A stretch of 64,000 nucleotides of DNA, from NCBI GenBank assembly GCA_900316235.1, contig ONCC01000006.1, positions 1 through 64,000 of the forward strand, given 5' to 3'. The translations under genes and the position numbers were made by a program. Origin of the DNA: an uncultured Bacteroidales bacterium. Its GTDB lineage: Bacteria > Bacteroidota > Bacteroidia > Bacteroidales > P3. Shown here one piece after another: positions 1 through 6,565 of the stretch (position 1 is the stretch's first letter; each line of letters starts with the position of its first letter). The notes under the pieces are model-generated. The model had not been told where the DNA came from and ran no database searches. It saw only the letters and a program-made list of their open reading frames with translations.

Positions 1-80
1 CCCCGCGTTACCCCTCGACTTGCATGTGTTAAGCCTGCCGCTAGCGTTCATCCTGAGCCAGGATCAAACTCTTCATTGTA
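1..80 (-). rRNA. rrs: 16S ribosomal RNA, 5' end (partial)
   Basis: The reverse complement of this edge reads GAAGAGTTTGATCCTGGCTC followed by the conserved GATGAACGCTAGC and the AACACATGCAAGTCGAG segment, which is the universal start of bacterial 16S rRNA (27F primer site) with Bacteroidales-like variable bases. The gene runs leftwards out of the window, so only about 80 nt are seen. The exact mature 5' end is estimated from the usual distance before the GAAGAG stretch. A matching stable-RNA promoter lies upstream at 226-256. Confidence 0.95.
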
Positions 81-225
81 AGAATTGTTCTTTTTACCTA
101 TTGACTCGTCTTCGTGTCCATCTACATACCTTATATATGTAAATCAACACACGCTATCTCTATCTTCTCATCATTTCAAATTTCTCTTGTTTCCTGTCGT
201 CGTTTCCTCTGGCGGAAAACGGGTG
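81..225 (-). other. rRNA operon leader
   Basis: About 140 nt between the predicted rRNA transcription start (near 219) and the mature 16S end. It has no convincing ORF. It should be the 5' precursor leader removed by RNase III and other nucleases. Positions 257-536 beyond the promoter are very A/T-rich and show no gene. Confidence 0.6.
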
Positions 226-256
226 CAAAAGTACAACCTTTTTTCATTCTGGCAAA
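226..256 (-). promoter_or_regulatory. rRNA promoter (Bacteroidota sigma-ABfr type)
   Basis: On the minus strand TTTG (256-253) is followed by exactly 19 nt and then TACTTTTG (233-226), a full match to the Bacteroidota TTTG-N19-TAnnTTTG consensus. The -7 box and its flanks (GTTGTACTTTTGCACCCG) are also found at the tRNA-Ser promoter near 23.14 kb. Confidence 0.85.
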
Positions 257-536
257 ATATTTTTTTCAAAAAAATTAATTTTATTCATAAATAATTGATA
301 TACAATATGTGTTTCCGGAAATAATTTCATATTAAGCAGTAAAAAAAGGTAAAAAACGCGCTAAAAACCAAAAGAAAATGGCAAAAATCCTCCTCTTTTT
401 CAACAAAAAACGAGAAAATATGCAGATATTTAAATATTTAACTCAATATCAATAATATACAAATTTATTTCAACAAAGAAAGACAGAAACCATACATTTA
501 TAATGAAAGAAATAAATATATTATGGTTTTTTTTTG

Positions 537-544
537 TATTTTTG
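537..544 (+). promoter_or_regulatory. -7 box of porin gene promoter
   Basis: TATTTTTG matches TAnnTTTG. No clear TTTG is seen at the right distance upstream. The box lies inside the longest possible reading frame of the porin gene (ATG at 503), which argues that translation starts downstream of it, at the TTG at 581. Confidence 0.55.
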
Positions 545-580
545 CATCTATCATTATTCAACGAACAAAAAAATAACATT

Positions 581-1645
581 TTGAAAACAAGAATACTAAC
601 TATTGCAATAGCAGCACTAGTGCTGTCAATTTCGGCCAAAACCCATGCACAGGTACAATGGGACAAGGTGTTCAACAAGTTCAAACTCGAGGTTCGCGCC
701 GACGGTGAAATCACCACCACCGACTCCACCCCCAACCTAGGCATCCACGGCAAGTATTTTAACTTTATGCTCGGCGGCGACCTGGGAGGCAACTTTAGTT
801 ATTACTTTAAGCAGCGCATCGTGGCAAATCCTGGAACGGTAACCTTCTTTGACAACACCGACTTCCTCTATCTCGACTATATGCCGACTCAGAACTGGCG
901 CCTGCGCTTCGGAAAAGACGCCATGGCCCTCGGCGGATTCGAATATGACGCCTCACCCATCGACGTCTACTTCCCCACCAACCTCTGGCGCAACATCTAT
1001 TGCTTCCAGCTGGCCTTCAGCGGTGCTTACATCACCGACGACGGGAACCATACCTTCATCGCCCAGGTATCCAACTCCCCATATATCAACTACAACAACC
1101 TCAATTACGACGCCGGACTCGTAGCCTACAACCTCTACTGGGCGGGCAACATGGGTCATTTCCACACCCTATGGAGTACCTCGATGGTGGAATACAAATG
1201 GAACCGCTACCTGAACATGACCATGCTCGGATTCAAGCTGATATACGATAAATGGGACATCTATCTCGACTTTATGCACCACGCCCTCGCCCTCGACGAC
1301 TGGGGCAAGAACTTCGGCTTTGTTTCCTGTGCCAACTACTACTTCACCGACCGCTTTAACATCTTCATCAAAGGCATGTACGAGCAGAACAAATCCTCCG
1401 AGACTCTCGGCTCCTCCGTCTCTCTCGACCACCAGCTCGCCGCCGGCCACAAGACAGCCCGCTACGGCCTTGGTTTCGAATGGTTCCCCTCGGAACAGAA
1501 GAATGTCCGCCTGCATATCTACGGCTGTCGCATGACCGACTCCTACACCGACGCCACCACAGGGAAGGACGTGACCGACGCCGCCTGGAACTTCAACCTC
1601 GGCGCCACCTGGACCATGGATTACCACAAACTGTTTAAGAAATAA
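581..1645 (+). CDS. Outer-membrane porin, phosphate-selective porin O/P-like
   Basis: A 354-residue outer-membrane beta-barrel protein. From TTG 581 the product opens with a classical signal peptide (MKTRILTIAIAALVLS...THA, cleavage near residue 23). The rest alternates short aromatic-rich strands and polar turns, such as the YLDYMPTQNWRLRFGKD segment, as in the Bacteroidota porin O/P family, and it ends in a strand typical of barrels. The longer frame from ATG 503 would add 26 residues that include the promoter -7 box, so I prefer the TTG. It sits 3 nt upstream of the gate-domain protein and is probably co-transcribed with it. The substrate is unknown; a phosphate or other anion channel is a family-level guess only. 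Confidence 0.75.
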   Translation: MKTRILTIAIAALVLSISAKTHAQVQWDKVFNKFKLEVRADGEITTTDSTPNLGIHGKYFNFMLGGDLGGNFSYYFKQRIVANPGTVTFFDNTDFLYLDYMPTQNWRLRFGKDAMALGGFEYDASPIDVYFPTNLWRNIYCFQLAFSGAYITDDGNHTFIAQVSNSPYINYNNLNYDAGLVAYNLYWAGNMGHFHTLWSTSMVEYKWNRYLNMTMLGFKLIYDKWDIYLDFMHHALALDDWGKNFGFVSCANYYFTDRFNIFIKGMYEQNKSSETLGSSVSLDHQLAAGHKTARYGLGFEWFPSEQKNVRLHIYGCRMTDSYTDATTGKDVTDAAWNFNLGATWTMDYHKLFKK

Positions 1646-1648
1646 CCT

Positions 1649-2902
1649 ATGGAAGAGAAACAAAACAATAATCTGCTGAACACGATGATGTCGGTCATTG
1701 ACCCGTTTCATGTGTTCCGCCACCACGAGACCGACCCCAACAAGCGCAGCGGCAAACCTCGTCGCATAAAGTTCACCACCAGTCGCAGTCTTGAGGCCAT
1801 AATCTTCCTACTGCTGTTCTTCGGCTTCTTTGGCTTCTTAGCCTACAGAATGACCCTTCCCCACATGCTCAACACCTTCATGCAGACGGCCTACAGCCTA
1901 CTGCTTGAGACGGTGTTCTACATCATGGCCATCTGCGTGCTCATGGGAGCCATCTCCAAGTTGCTTACCGAGTTTGGTGTCGTCCGCCTGATGGAGAACA
2001 TCCTGCGTCCTTTGATGAAACCGCTCTACAATCTGCCTGGTGTGGCGGCTCTGGGTGCCGTAATGACTTTCCTAAGTGACAATCCCGCCATCATCTCGCT
2101 GGCCAAGGACAATAACTTCGCCCGCTACTTCAAGAAATATCAGCTTGTTAGCCTCACCAACTTTGGTACTGCCTTTGGCATGGGCTTGGTAGTCATTGCC
2201 TTCATGACTGGCAAGGGCTACGGTAGCGGTGCTTTGGTGGGACTCCTTGGTGCCGTCATCGGCAGTATCGTCTCTACCCGCCTGATGCAGAAGTTCACCC
2301 TCAAGAGCTATCCCGAGCTTGATAGTCCTGTAACCGAGGAAGAAGGTACCGAGCAAAACATCTCGTTCAAAAGCGAAGGTGGTGTCTTCCAACGTTTCCT
2401 CAACTCCATGCTCGATGGTGGCAAGAGTGGCGTGGGCATAGGCGTAGCCATCATTCCCGGAGTACTGTGTATCAGTACCATAGTCATGATGCTCACCTTC
2501 GGTCCTGCTGGTGAAAACGGTGAGTACATGGGCAAAGCCTATGAGGGAGTGCCCGTCATCACCTGGCTGGCCGACAAGGTCAACGTGGTGTTCTACTGGC
2601 TCTTCGGCTTCGAGAACGGCGCACTTGTTGGCTTCCCCATCACCGCCCTCGGTGCCGTTGGAGCAGCCCTCGGCTTGGTTCCCACCTTCGATGCCATGGG
2701 CATCATCAATAATAACGCCATCGCCGTCTTCACCGCCATGGGCATGTGCTGGAGCGGCTACCTGAGCACCCATACCGCCATGCTCGACAGCCTCGGCTAC
2801 CGCAAACTCATAGGCAAGGCCATCGGCGCCCACACCATCGGCGGCCTCTGTGCCGGTATCGCGGCCCACTGGCTCTGGGTATTGCTGAGCATGATATTCT
2901 AA
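1649..2902 (+). CDS. Nucleoside-recognition (gate) domain inner-membrane protein
   Basis: A 417-residue polytopic membrane protein. After a charged cytoplasmic N-terminus of about 50 residues it has roughly eight hydrophobic segments in two blocks, the arrangement of gate-domain proteins related to SpmA/SpmB and YjiH. The conserved SDNPAIISLAKD and NFGTAFGMG stretches follow the first block, and a second half carries ENGALVGFPITALGAVGAA. The family is linked to solute or nucleoside movement, but the substrate is not established. It begins 3 nt after the porin stop and ends 4 nt before the DUF3667 gene, so an operon is likely, possibly pairing an outer-membrane pore with an inner-membrane transporter. 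Confidence 0.7.
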   Translation: MEEKQNNNLLNTMMSVIDPFHVFRHHETDPNKRSGKPRRIKFTTSRSLEAIIFLLLFFGFFGFLAYRMTLPHMLNTFMQTAYSLLLETVFYIMAICVLMGAISKLLTEFGVVRLMENILRPLMKPLYNLPGVAALGAVMTFLSDNPAIISLAKDNNFARYFKKYQLVSLTNFGTAFGMGLVVIAFMTGKGYGSGALVGLLGAVIGSIVSTRLMQKFTLKSYPELDSPVTEEEGTEQNISFKSEGGVFQRFLNSMLDGGKSGVGIGVAIIPGVLCISTIVMMLTFGPAGENGEYMGKAYEGVPVITWLADKVNVVFYWLFGFENGALVGFPITALGAVGAALGLVPTFDAMGIINNNAIAVFTAMGMCWSGYLSTHTAMLDSLGYRKLIGKAIGAHTIGGLCAGIAAHWLWVLLSMIF

Positions 2903-2906
2903 CGAT

Positions 2907-3824
2907 ATGGATATCAGAGAAAAATACCGTCGTTTCCGTACCTGGCAGAAGGCATCCCGTACCTATTCCGTCAAAGATACGAGTACGCATCGCTGCAACA
3001 ACTGCGACCACGAGTTCACCGGCAACTACTGCCCCGTTTGCGGACAGAAAGCCACGTGGGGCCGCATCACCTGGGCCTCCGTACGCGAAAATGTAATGCT
3101 CCTCTGGGGAATGGAGTCCCATTCCATGCCTTACACTCTGTACCAGTTGATGTTACGTCCGGGATACCTCATAGGAGAATATATCAGCGGCCGTCGACAG
3201 GTTAGTTACCCTCCCGTGAAGATGCTCTTCGTCGTCGCCGTCGTCTACGCCATCATCAAGCAGTTGCTCGGCATTGAAATAGAACCACTTACAGCAAAAG
3301 AAGAGAAAATCAAATTCATTGTCATAGTTATCAATTGGCTGAAAGCCAATCCCGGCTGGGGAATGATGACACTGACCATATTCCTCATCATCCCCACATG
3401 GTTCTTCTTCCGCTTTGCTCCCCGCTATCCCCGCCATTCCCTCCCGGAAAGCTTTTTCATTCAGATTTTTATGAGTTCATTAATGCTCATTTGCCTGCTT
3501 CTTTCTGAAATCAGTGAAGTACTCATGCTCCTCATCCCATTCTACTACTACATCACCTATCGCCAACTGTTCGGCTACCGTTTCTGGGGAACAACATGGC
3601 GCCTCCTATTGTCATTAATTATCTGGTTCACAGTCATTGCCATGCTAGCTGTGACGATAATACTGTTTAGCGATACCCAAACCTACCATAGTTTATTTGA
3701 CCAAGGGGGCGTTGTGGGAGTGGTTGGTTACTTCCTCGTCTTTCTAGGGCCAATAGCAGCCATTCTTTTCATTGGCTACTGGATTAGCCGGATGAGCGAA
3801 AAAAGAAGAAATAAAGCGAAATAA
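2907..3824 (+). CDS. DUF3667 zinc-ribbon membrane protein
   Basis: A 305-residue protein of a Bacteroidota family of unknown function. An N-terminal zinc ribbon has Cys30, Cys33, Cys42 and Cys45 (CNNCDHEFTGNYCPVCGQ). It is followed by the family's R-PG-YI-G-R motif (LRPGYLIGEYISGRRQ), then about five transmembrane segments from residue 110 to a basic C-terminal tail (KRRNKAK). It is the third gene of the porin/gate-protein run. No enzymatic residues are recognised; the ribbon suggests binding of a partner at the cytoplasmic face. Confidence 0.8.
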   Translation: MDIREKYRRFRTWQKASRTYSVKDTSTHRCNNCDHEFTGNYCPVCGQKATWGRITWASVRENVMLLWGMESHSMPYTLYQLMLRPGYLIGEYISGRRQVSYPPVKMLFVVAVVYAIIKQLLGIEIEPLTAKEEKIKFIVIVINWLKANPGWGMMTLTIFLIIPTWFFFRFAPRYPRHSLPESFFIQIFMSSLMLICLLLSEISEVLMLLIPFYYYITYRQLFGYRFWGTTWRLLLSLIIWFTVIAMLAVTIILFSDTQTYHSLFDQGGVVGVVGYFLVFLGPIAAILFIGYWISRMSEKRRNKAK

Positions 3825-3825
3825 T

Positions 3826-3856
3826 TTTGCCACATCGGAAAATATTCGTAATTTTG
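3826..3856 (+). promoter_or_regulatory. Ferredoxin promoter
   Basis: TTTG at 3826-3829, 19 nt, then TAATTTTG at 3849-3856: a complete match to the Bacteroidota promoter. Transcription should start near 3863, giving a leader of about 50 nt before the ferredoxin ATG at 3913. Confidence 0.85.
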
Positions 3857-3912
3857 CATTTGCTTTAAAGCAAAAAATTGATCAATTATTAATCCTAAAA
3901 AACAGAAACAAA

Positions 3913-4045
3913 ATGGCTTACAAAATCACTGACATCTGTGTTGCTTGCGGCACCTGCATCGATGAGTGCCCTTGACGAGAACGCTTGCGTTAGCTGCGGT
4001 ACCTGCGCTGGCGCCTGCCCCACCGGTGCTATCCAGGAGGGTTAA
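3913..4045 (+). pseudogene. Two-cluster [4Fe-4S] ferredoxin, disrupted by an internal deletion and frameshift
   Basis: From ATG 3913 the frame encodes MAYKITDICVACGTCIDECP and then meets TGA at 3973-3975. In the +1 frame (3974-4045) translation resumes as DENACVSCGTCAGACPTGAI with a proper stop. Both CxxCxxCxxxCP cluster motifs are present. The roughly 12-13 residues that normally separate them in the 55-56-residue Bacteroidales ferredoxin are missing and the frame is shifted. This fits a deletion of about 35-37 nt between the two similar motif regions, real or through assembly collapse. Promoter and terminator are intact. A +1 shift at CCT-TGA-C would give a 43-residue protein; I regard this as less likely because cluster ligation needs the normal spacing. 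Confidence 0.8.
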
Positions 4046-4064
4046 GTCAACCACACAGAGCAAA

Positions 4065-4104
4065 AAAAGAGAGGGGTCTGTATTGGCAGACCCCTCTCTT
4101 TTTT
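4065..4104 (+). terminator. Intrinsic terminator after ferredoxin
   Basis: A perfect hairpin: the arm AGAGAGGGGTCTG (ending at 4080), a 6-nt loop, and CAGACCCCTCTCT followed by a T run. It lies 20 nt beyond the ferredoxin stop. Confidence 0.9.
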
Positions 4105-4149
4105 GTACCCTTTTACCCCCTCCGGAGTTTCATCAAAGTACCATACACC

Positions 4150-4228
4150 TATCATCTCCTACAATGGTAGGAGTTGGTTAGGAGTTGGTAGGGAGTTGAT
4201 AGGTGGTTATCAGCTAGTTAGCTCTTGG
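4150..4228. repeat. Palindromic intergenic repeat with 11-bp register, copy A
   Basis: Core CTCCTAC (4156-4162), loop AATG, GTAGGAG (4167-4173). To the right, five consecutive 11-bp units run from 4174 to 4228: TTGGTTAGGAG, TTGGTAGGGAG, TTGATAGGTGG, TTATCAGCTAG and TTAGCTCTTGG, progressively degenerate. The right arm is nearly the same as that of copy D near 50.9 kb. It lies between the ferredoxin terminator and the YiiX gene promoter. Confidence 0.85.
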
Positions 4229-4311
4229 TCAAAGACAAGAAAGGGAAGAAACGATAAGATATTAAAATTCAGTAGTTTATACTTTTTTCACACTGTGTGG
4301 TTTTTTATTCG

Positions 4312-4319
4312 TATTTTTG
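4312..4319 (+). promoter_or_regulatory. -7 box of YiiX-like gene promoter
   Basis: TATTTTTG matches TAnnTTTG and lies 29 nt before the chosen ATG at 4349. The upstream element is poor (TTTC at 4286-4289, 22 nt away). The longer reading frame starting at 4103 would run through terminator, repeat and promoter and is not credible. Confidence 0.55.
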
Positions 4320-4348
4320 CCGACCAAAAAATACGGAAAGACCTCCCT

Positions 4349-4933
4349 ATGAGACCCCTTGCCATATTACTGACCACTCTACTGCTGACCCCAATCGTCT
4401 GGGGACAACAACACGACCATCGGACAATGGAGCGCGGCGACCTGCTGTTCTTTGAGGATACCGCCGGCATGGGCTTTGCCGTACGCGAAAGCACTGGGAA
4501 TTATACACATGTGGCACTTGTGGAAACCGTCGGAGACACCCTTTGGATCATCGATGCCACACCACGCCATGGAGTCTCAAGACATCCTATATCACTGGAA
4601 ACCAGCAACCCGACAATCTATCGCCTCACTATCTCCTTCGATACGGCAGCAGTTCTCACACGTGCCAAAAGTCTTATCGGACAGCCCTACGACGATGCTT
4701 TCCTGCCCGACAATGGTAAAATCTACTGCTCGGAACTCATCTACGAAGTATTCCTGGATTCGGTTGGGAATCACCTGTTTAAATCCAAGCCCATGAACTG
4801 GCGTAATAAAGACGGCAACCTGCCCGAATACTGGCAGAACCATTTCAAGGCACTCGACATGCCGGTACCCGAAGGAGTCTCGGGAACAAATCCTACAGAT
4901 CTCTCCCGTTCTCCGCTGCTTCGAAAACTATAG
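4349..4933 (+). CDS. YiiX-like permuted NlpC/P60 cysteine hydrolase, secreted
   Basis: A 194-residue protein with a signal peptide (MRPLAILLTTLLLTPIVWGQ). The family places the catalytic His before the Cys. Here His54 is in NYTHVALVE and Cys127 in IYCSELIYEVF, with the GDLLFFED opening strand typical of the fold at residues 30-37. Family members act as amidases or peptidases on cell-wall or lipid-linked substrates; the substrate here is unknown. It stands alone behind its own promoter. Its stop codon abuts the stop of the convergent deaminase gene with no spacer and no visible terminator. Confidence 0.75.
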   Translation: MRPLAILLTTLLLTPIVWGQQHDHRTMERGDLLFFEDTAGMGFAVRESTGNYTHVALVETVGDTLWIIDATPRHGVSRHPISLETSNPTIYRLTISFDTAAVLTRAKSLIGQPYDDAFLPDNGKIYCSELIYEVFLDSVGNHLFKSKPMNWRNKDGNLPEYWQNHFKALDMPVPEGVSGTNPTDLSRSPLLRKL

Positions 4934-5962
4934 CTACTGATTGTCGTACTGCTGCACCTCGTCGTAGAAGAACTCAAGCTGGATGCCCGCTTGGCGGAAA
5001 AGCTCCTCGCTCTCGGCACCGGCGTGGTATTTGCGCTCGCAGACCACGCGCTTGATTCCGCAATTGATAATCAGCATGGCACAGGTGCGGCAAGGCGTCA
5101 TGCGGCAGTAGAGGGTGGCACCGTCGAGTGCGATGCCGCGGCGGGCAGCTTGACAGATGGCATTTTGCTCGGCATGGACGGTGCGCACGCAGTGAGTCGA
5201 GATATGGCCGTCGGCATCGATAGTCTGACGGAAGAGATGTCCAACCTCGTCACAGTGGGGCAATCCGGAGGGCGAACCGACATATCCCGTAACCAGTAAC
5301 TGCTTGTCTTTCACTATGACGCATCCCGAACGGCCGCGGTCACAGGTAGCACGGCGACTGGCGGCATTGGCCAACTCCATGAAATATTCGTCCCAACTGG
5401 GACGCTTGTAGGTAATCTGCTGCAGCACATCCTCAACTTGACGGTGCAGGTCCTCGATAGACCCACCGTTGTCGAAGCGAAAATCGGCCTCGCGGATGCA
5501 GACACCGAGGTTTTGCTTATTGGGATCAGTGTTGTCCATCTCGCGCTGCTCGTTCGATATAAATGTCTCGTAGTCAATATGGTCAGTCTCGCTTCCGCGA
5601 AGTACAGCGCGGTCGTAGCGTACCTTGGGGTCGGCGTCGACAGCAAAAAGGTAGAAGTTTGGCTTACCCCTCAGGGCAGCCACCTCACCGGGGGTACGCA
5701 CACTCTCGATGATACAGTTGCAGCCCGAAGCCGAAGCTTTCTCATAGAGTTGCTCCACAATCCACGACGGTGTGTGCTGTGCCCGCAGGTCGTTGCCTAC
5801 CAGCGTCATCGTGTCGCGGTTCACCTCCAGCCCACGCCGCTTGATTTCCTCGGTGAGAAAAGCCCGCACGGAATAATGGACAAATCCCTTGTTCTGTACC
5901 AGATAATCGACGATAGTACCCTTCCCGGCCCCTAACGTCCCAGTGATGCCTATAGTAATCAT
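4934..5962 (-). CDS. P-loop kinase-like / deoxycytidylate deaminase fusion protein
   Basis: A 342-residue two-domain protein. Residues 1 to about 180 form a P-loop domain with Walker A G8-TLGAGKGT, resembling nucleotide or dephospho-CoA kinases. Residues 190-342 are a zinc-dependent cytidine/dCMP deaminase domain with His263 and Glu265 (HAEQ) and the PCRTC motif (Cys291, Cys294). Deamination of dCMP gives dUMP for thymidylate synthesis. The last gene of the minus-strand run, 41 nt after purE, which suits a nucleotide-metabolism role. The same domain order occurs in anti-phage deaminases such as AvcD, which are longer, so a defensive role cannot be excluded. Confidence 0.8.
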   Translation of the reverse strand: MITIGITGTLGAGKGTIVDYLVQNKGFVHYSVRAFLTEEIKRRGLEVNRDTMTLVGNDLRAQHTPSWIVEQLYEKASASGCNCIIESVRTPGEVAALRGKPNFYLFAVDADPKVRYDRAVLRGSETDHIDYETFISNEQREMDNTDPNKQNLGVCIREADFRFDNGGSIEDLHRQVEDVLQQITYKRPSWDEYFMELANAASRRATCDRGRSGCVIVKDKQLLVTGYVGSPSGLPHCDEVGHLFRQTIDADGHISTHCVRTVHAEQNAICQAARRGIALDGATLYCRMTPCRTCAMLIINCGIKRVVCERKYHAGAESEELFRQAGIQLEFFYDEVQQYDNQ

Positions 5963-5965
5963 TAC

Positions 5966-5993
5966 GGTTTAAGGTTTAAAGTTTAAGGTTTAA
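5966..5993. repeat. Heptamer tandem repeat, four units
   Basis: Units GGTTTAA, GGTTTAA, AGTTTAA and GGTTTAA occupy 5966-5993 in the purE to deaminase gap. It is a short, slippage-prone array with no other recognisable feature. Confidence 0.8.
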
Positions 5994-6003
5994 GGGGTAC
6001 AGG

Positions 6004-6510
6004 TTAGCATTTAAACTTGTACTGCAACTGTGCCAGTTCCTCGTTGGCTTTGACAATTTTCTTCTTGAGGCCGGCTTTGTAATCGACCAGTTTCTTCATC
6101 AAGACTTCGTCGCCGAGGGCGAGCATCTGCATGGCGAGGATGGCGGCGTTCTGGGCGCCGTTGATGGCGACGGTGGCCACGGGGATTCCCGGAGGCATCT
6201 GGAGGATGGCCAAGGTGGCGTCGAGACCCTCGAGGCAGGAACCTTTGATGGGCACACCGATGACAGGCAGCGGCGTCTCAGCGGCAATGACTCCCGGCAG
6301 AGCAGCAGCCATGCCGGCACCGGCAATGATGACCTTGATGCCGCGACTGACGGCGCCACGGGCGAAGTCGCTCACCTCGGCAGGCGTACGGTGTGCAGAG
6401 AGGGCGTTGACCTCGAAGGGTATCTCCATCTCCTCAAAAAACTGGCAGGCTTTCTCCATGACCGGCAGGTCGCTGGTCGAGCCCATAATGATGCTGACGA
6501 CAGGTTTCAT
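6004..6510 (-). CDS. purE: N5-carboxyaminoimidazole ribonucleotide mutase
   Basis: A 168-residue class I PurE, which moves the carboxyl group of N5-CAIR to C4 giving CAIR in purine synthesis. GSTSDLP (10-16), SAHRTP (38-43, with the catalytic His40), the GAGMAAALPGV loop and GIPVATVAINGAQNAAILA are all present and match family signatures. Length is normal. It is followed by the deaminase fusion and preceded, 55 nt upstream, by the sulfatase gene, so it may share the long minus-strand transcript. No own promoter is evident in that gap. Confidence 0.95.
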   Translation of the reverse strand: MKPVVSIIMGSTSDLPVMEKACQFFEEMEIPFEVNALSAHRTPAEVSDFARGAVSRGIKVIIAGAGMAAALPGVIAAETPLPVIGVPIKGSCLEGLDATLAILQMPPGIPVATVAINGAQNAAILAMQMLALGDEVLMKKLVDYKAGLKKKIVKANEELAQLQYKFKC

Positions 6511-6565
6511 ATTTTAAGTTTTGAGTATTATTCTATTAACGAGAAACAGGGAGAAAAATTGTGTA

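Noticed and set aside
4150..4228. Repeat copy as a transcription terminator
   Set aside because: A separate strong terminator precedes it, the hairpin lacks a T run, and other copies occur in divergent or mid-operon positions.
4103..4348. N-terminal extension of the YiiX-like protein
   Set aside because: It would run through the terminator T tract, the repeat and the promoter box, and would bury the signal peptide.
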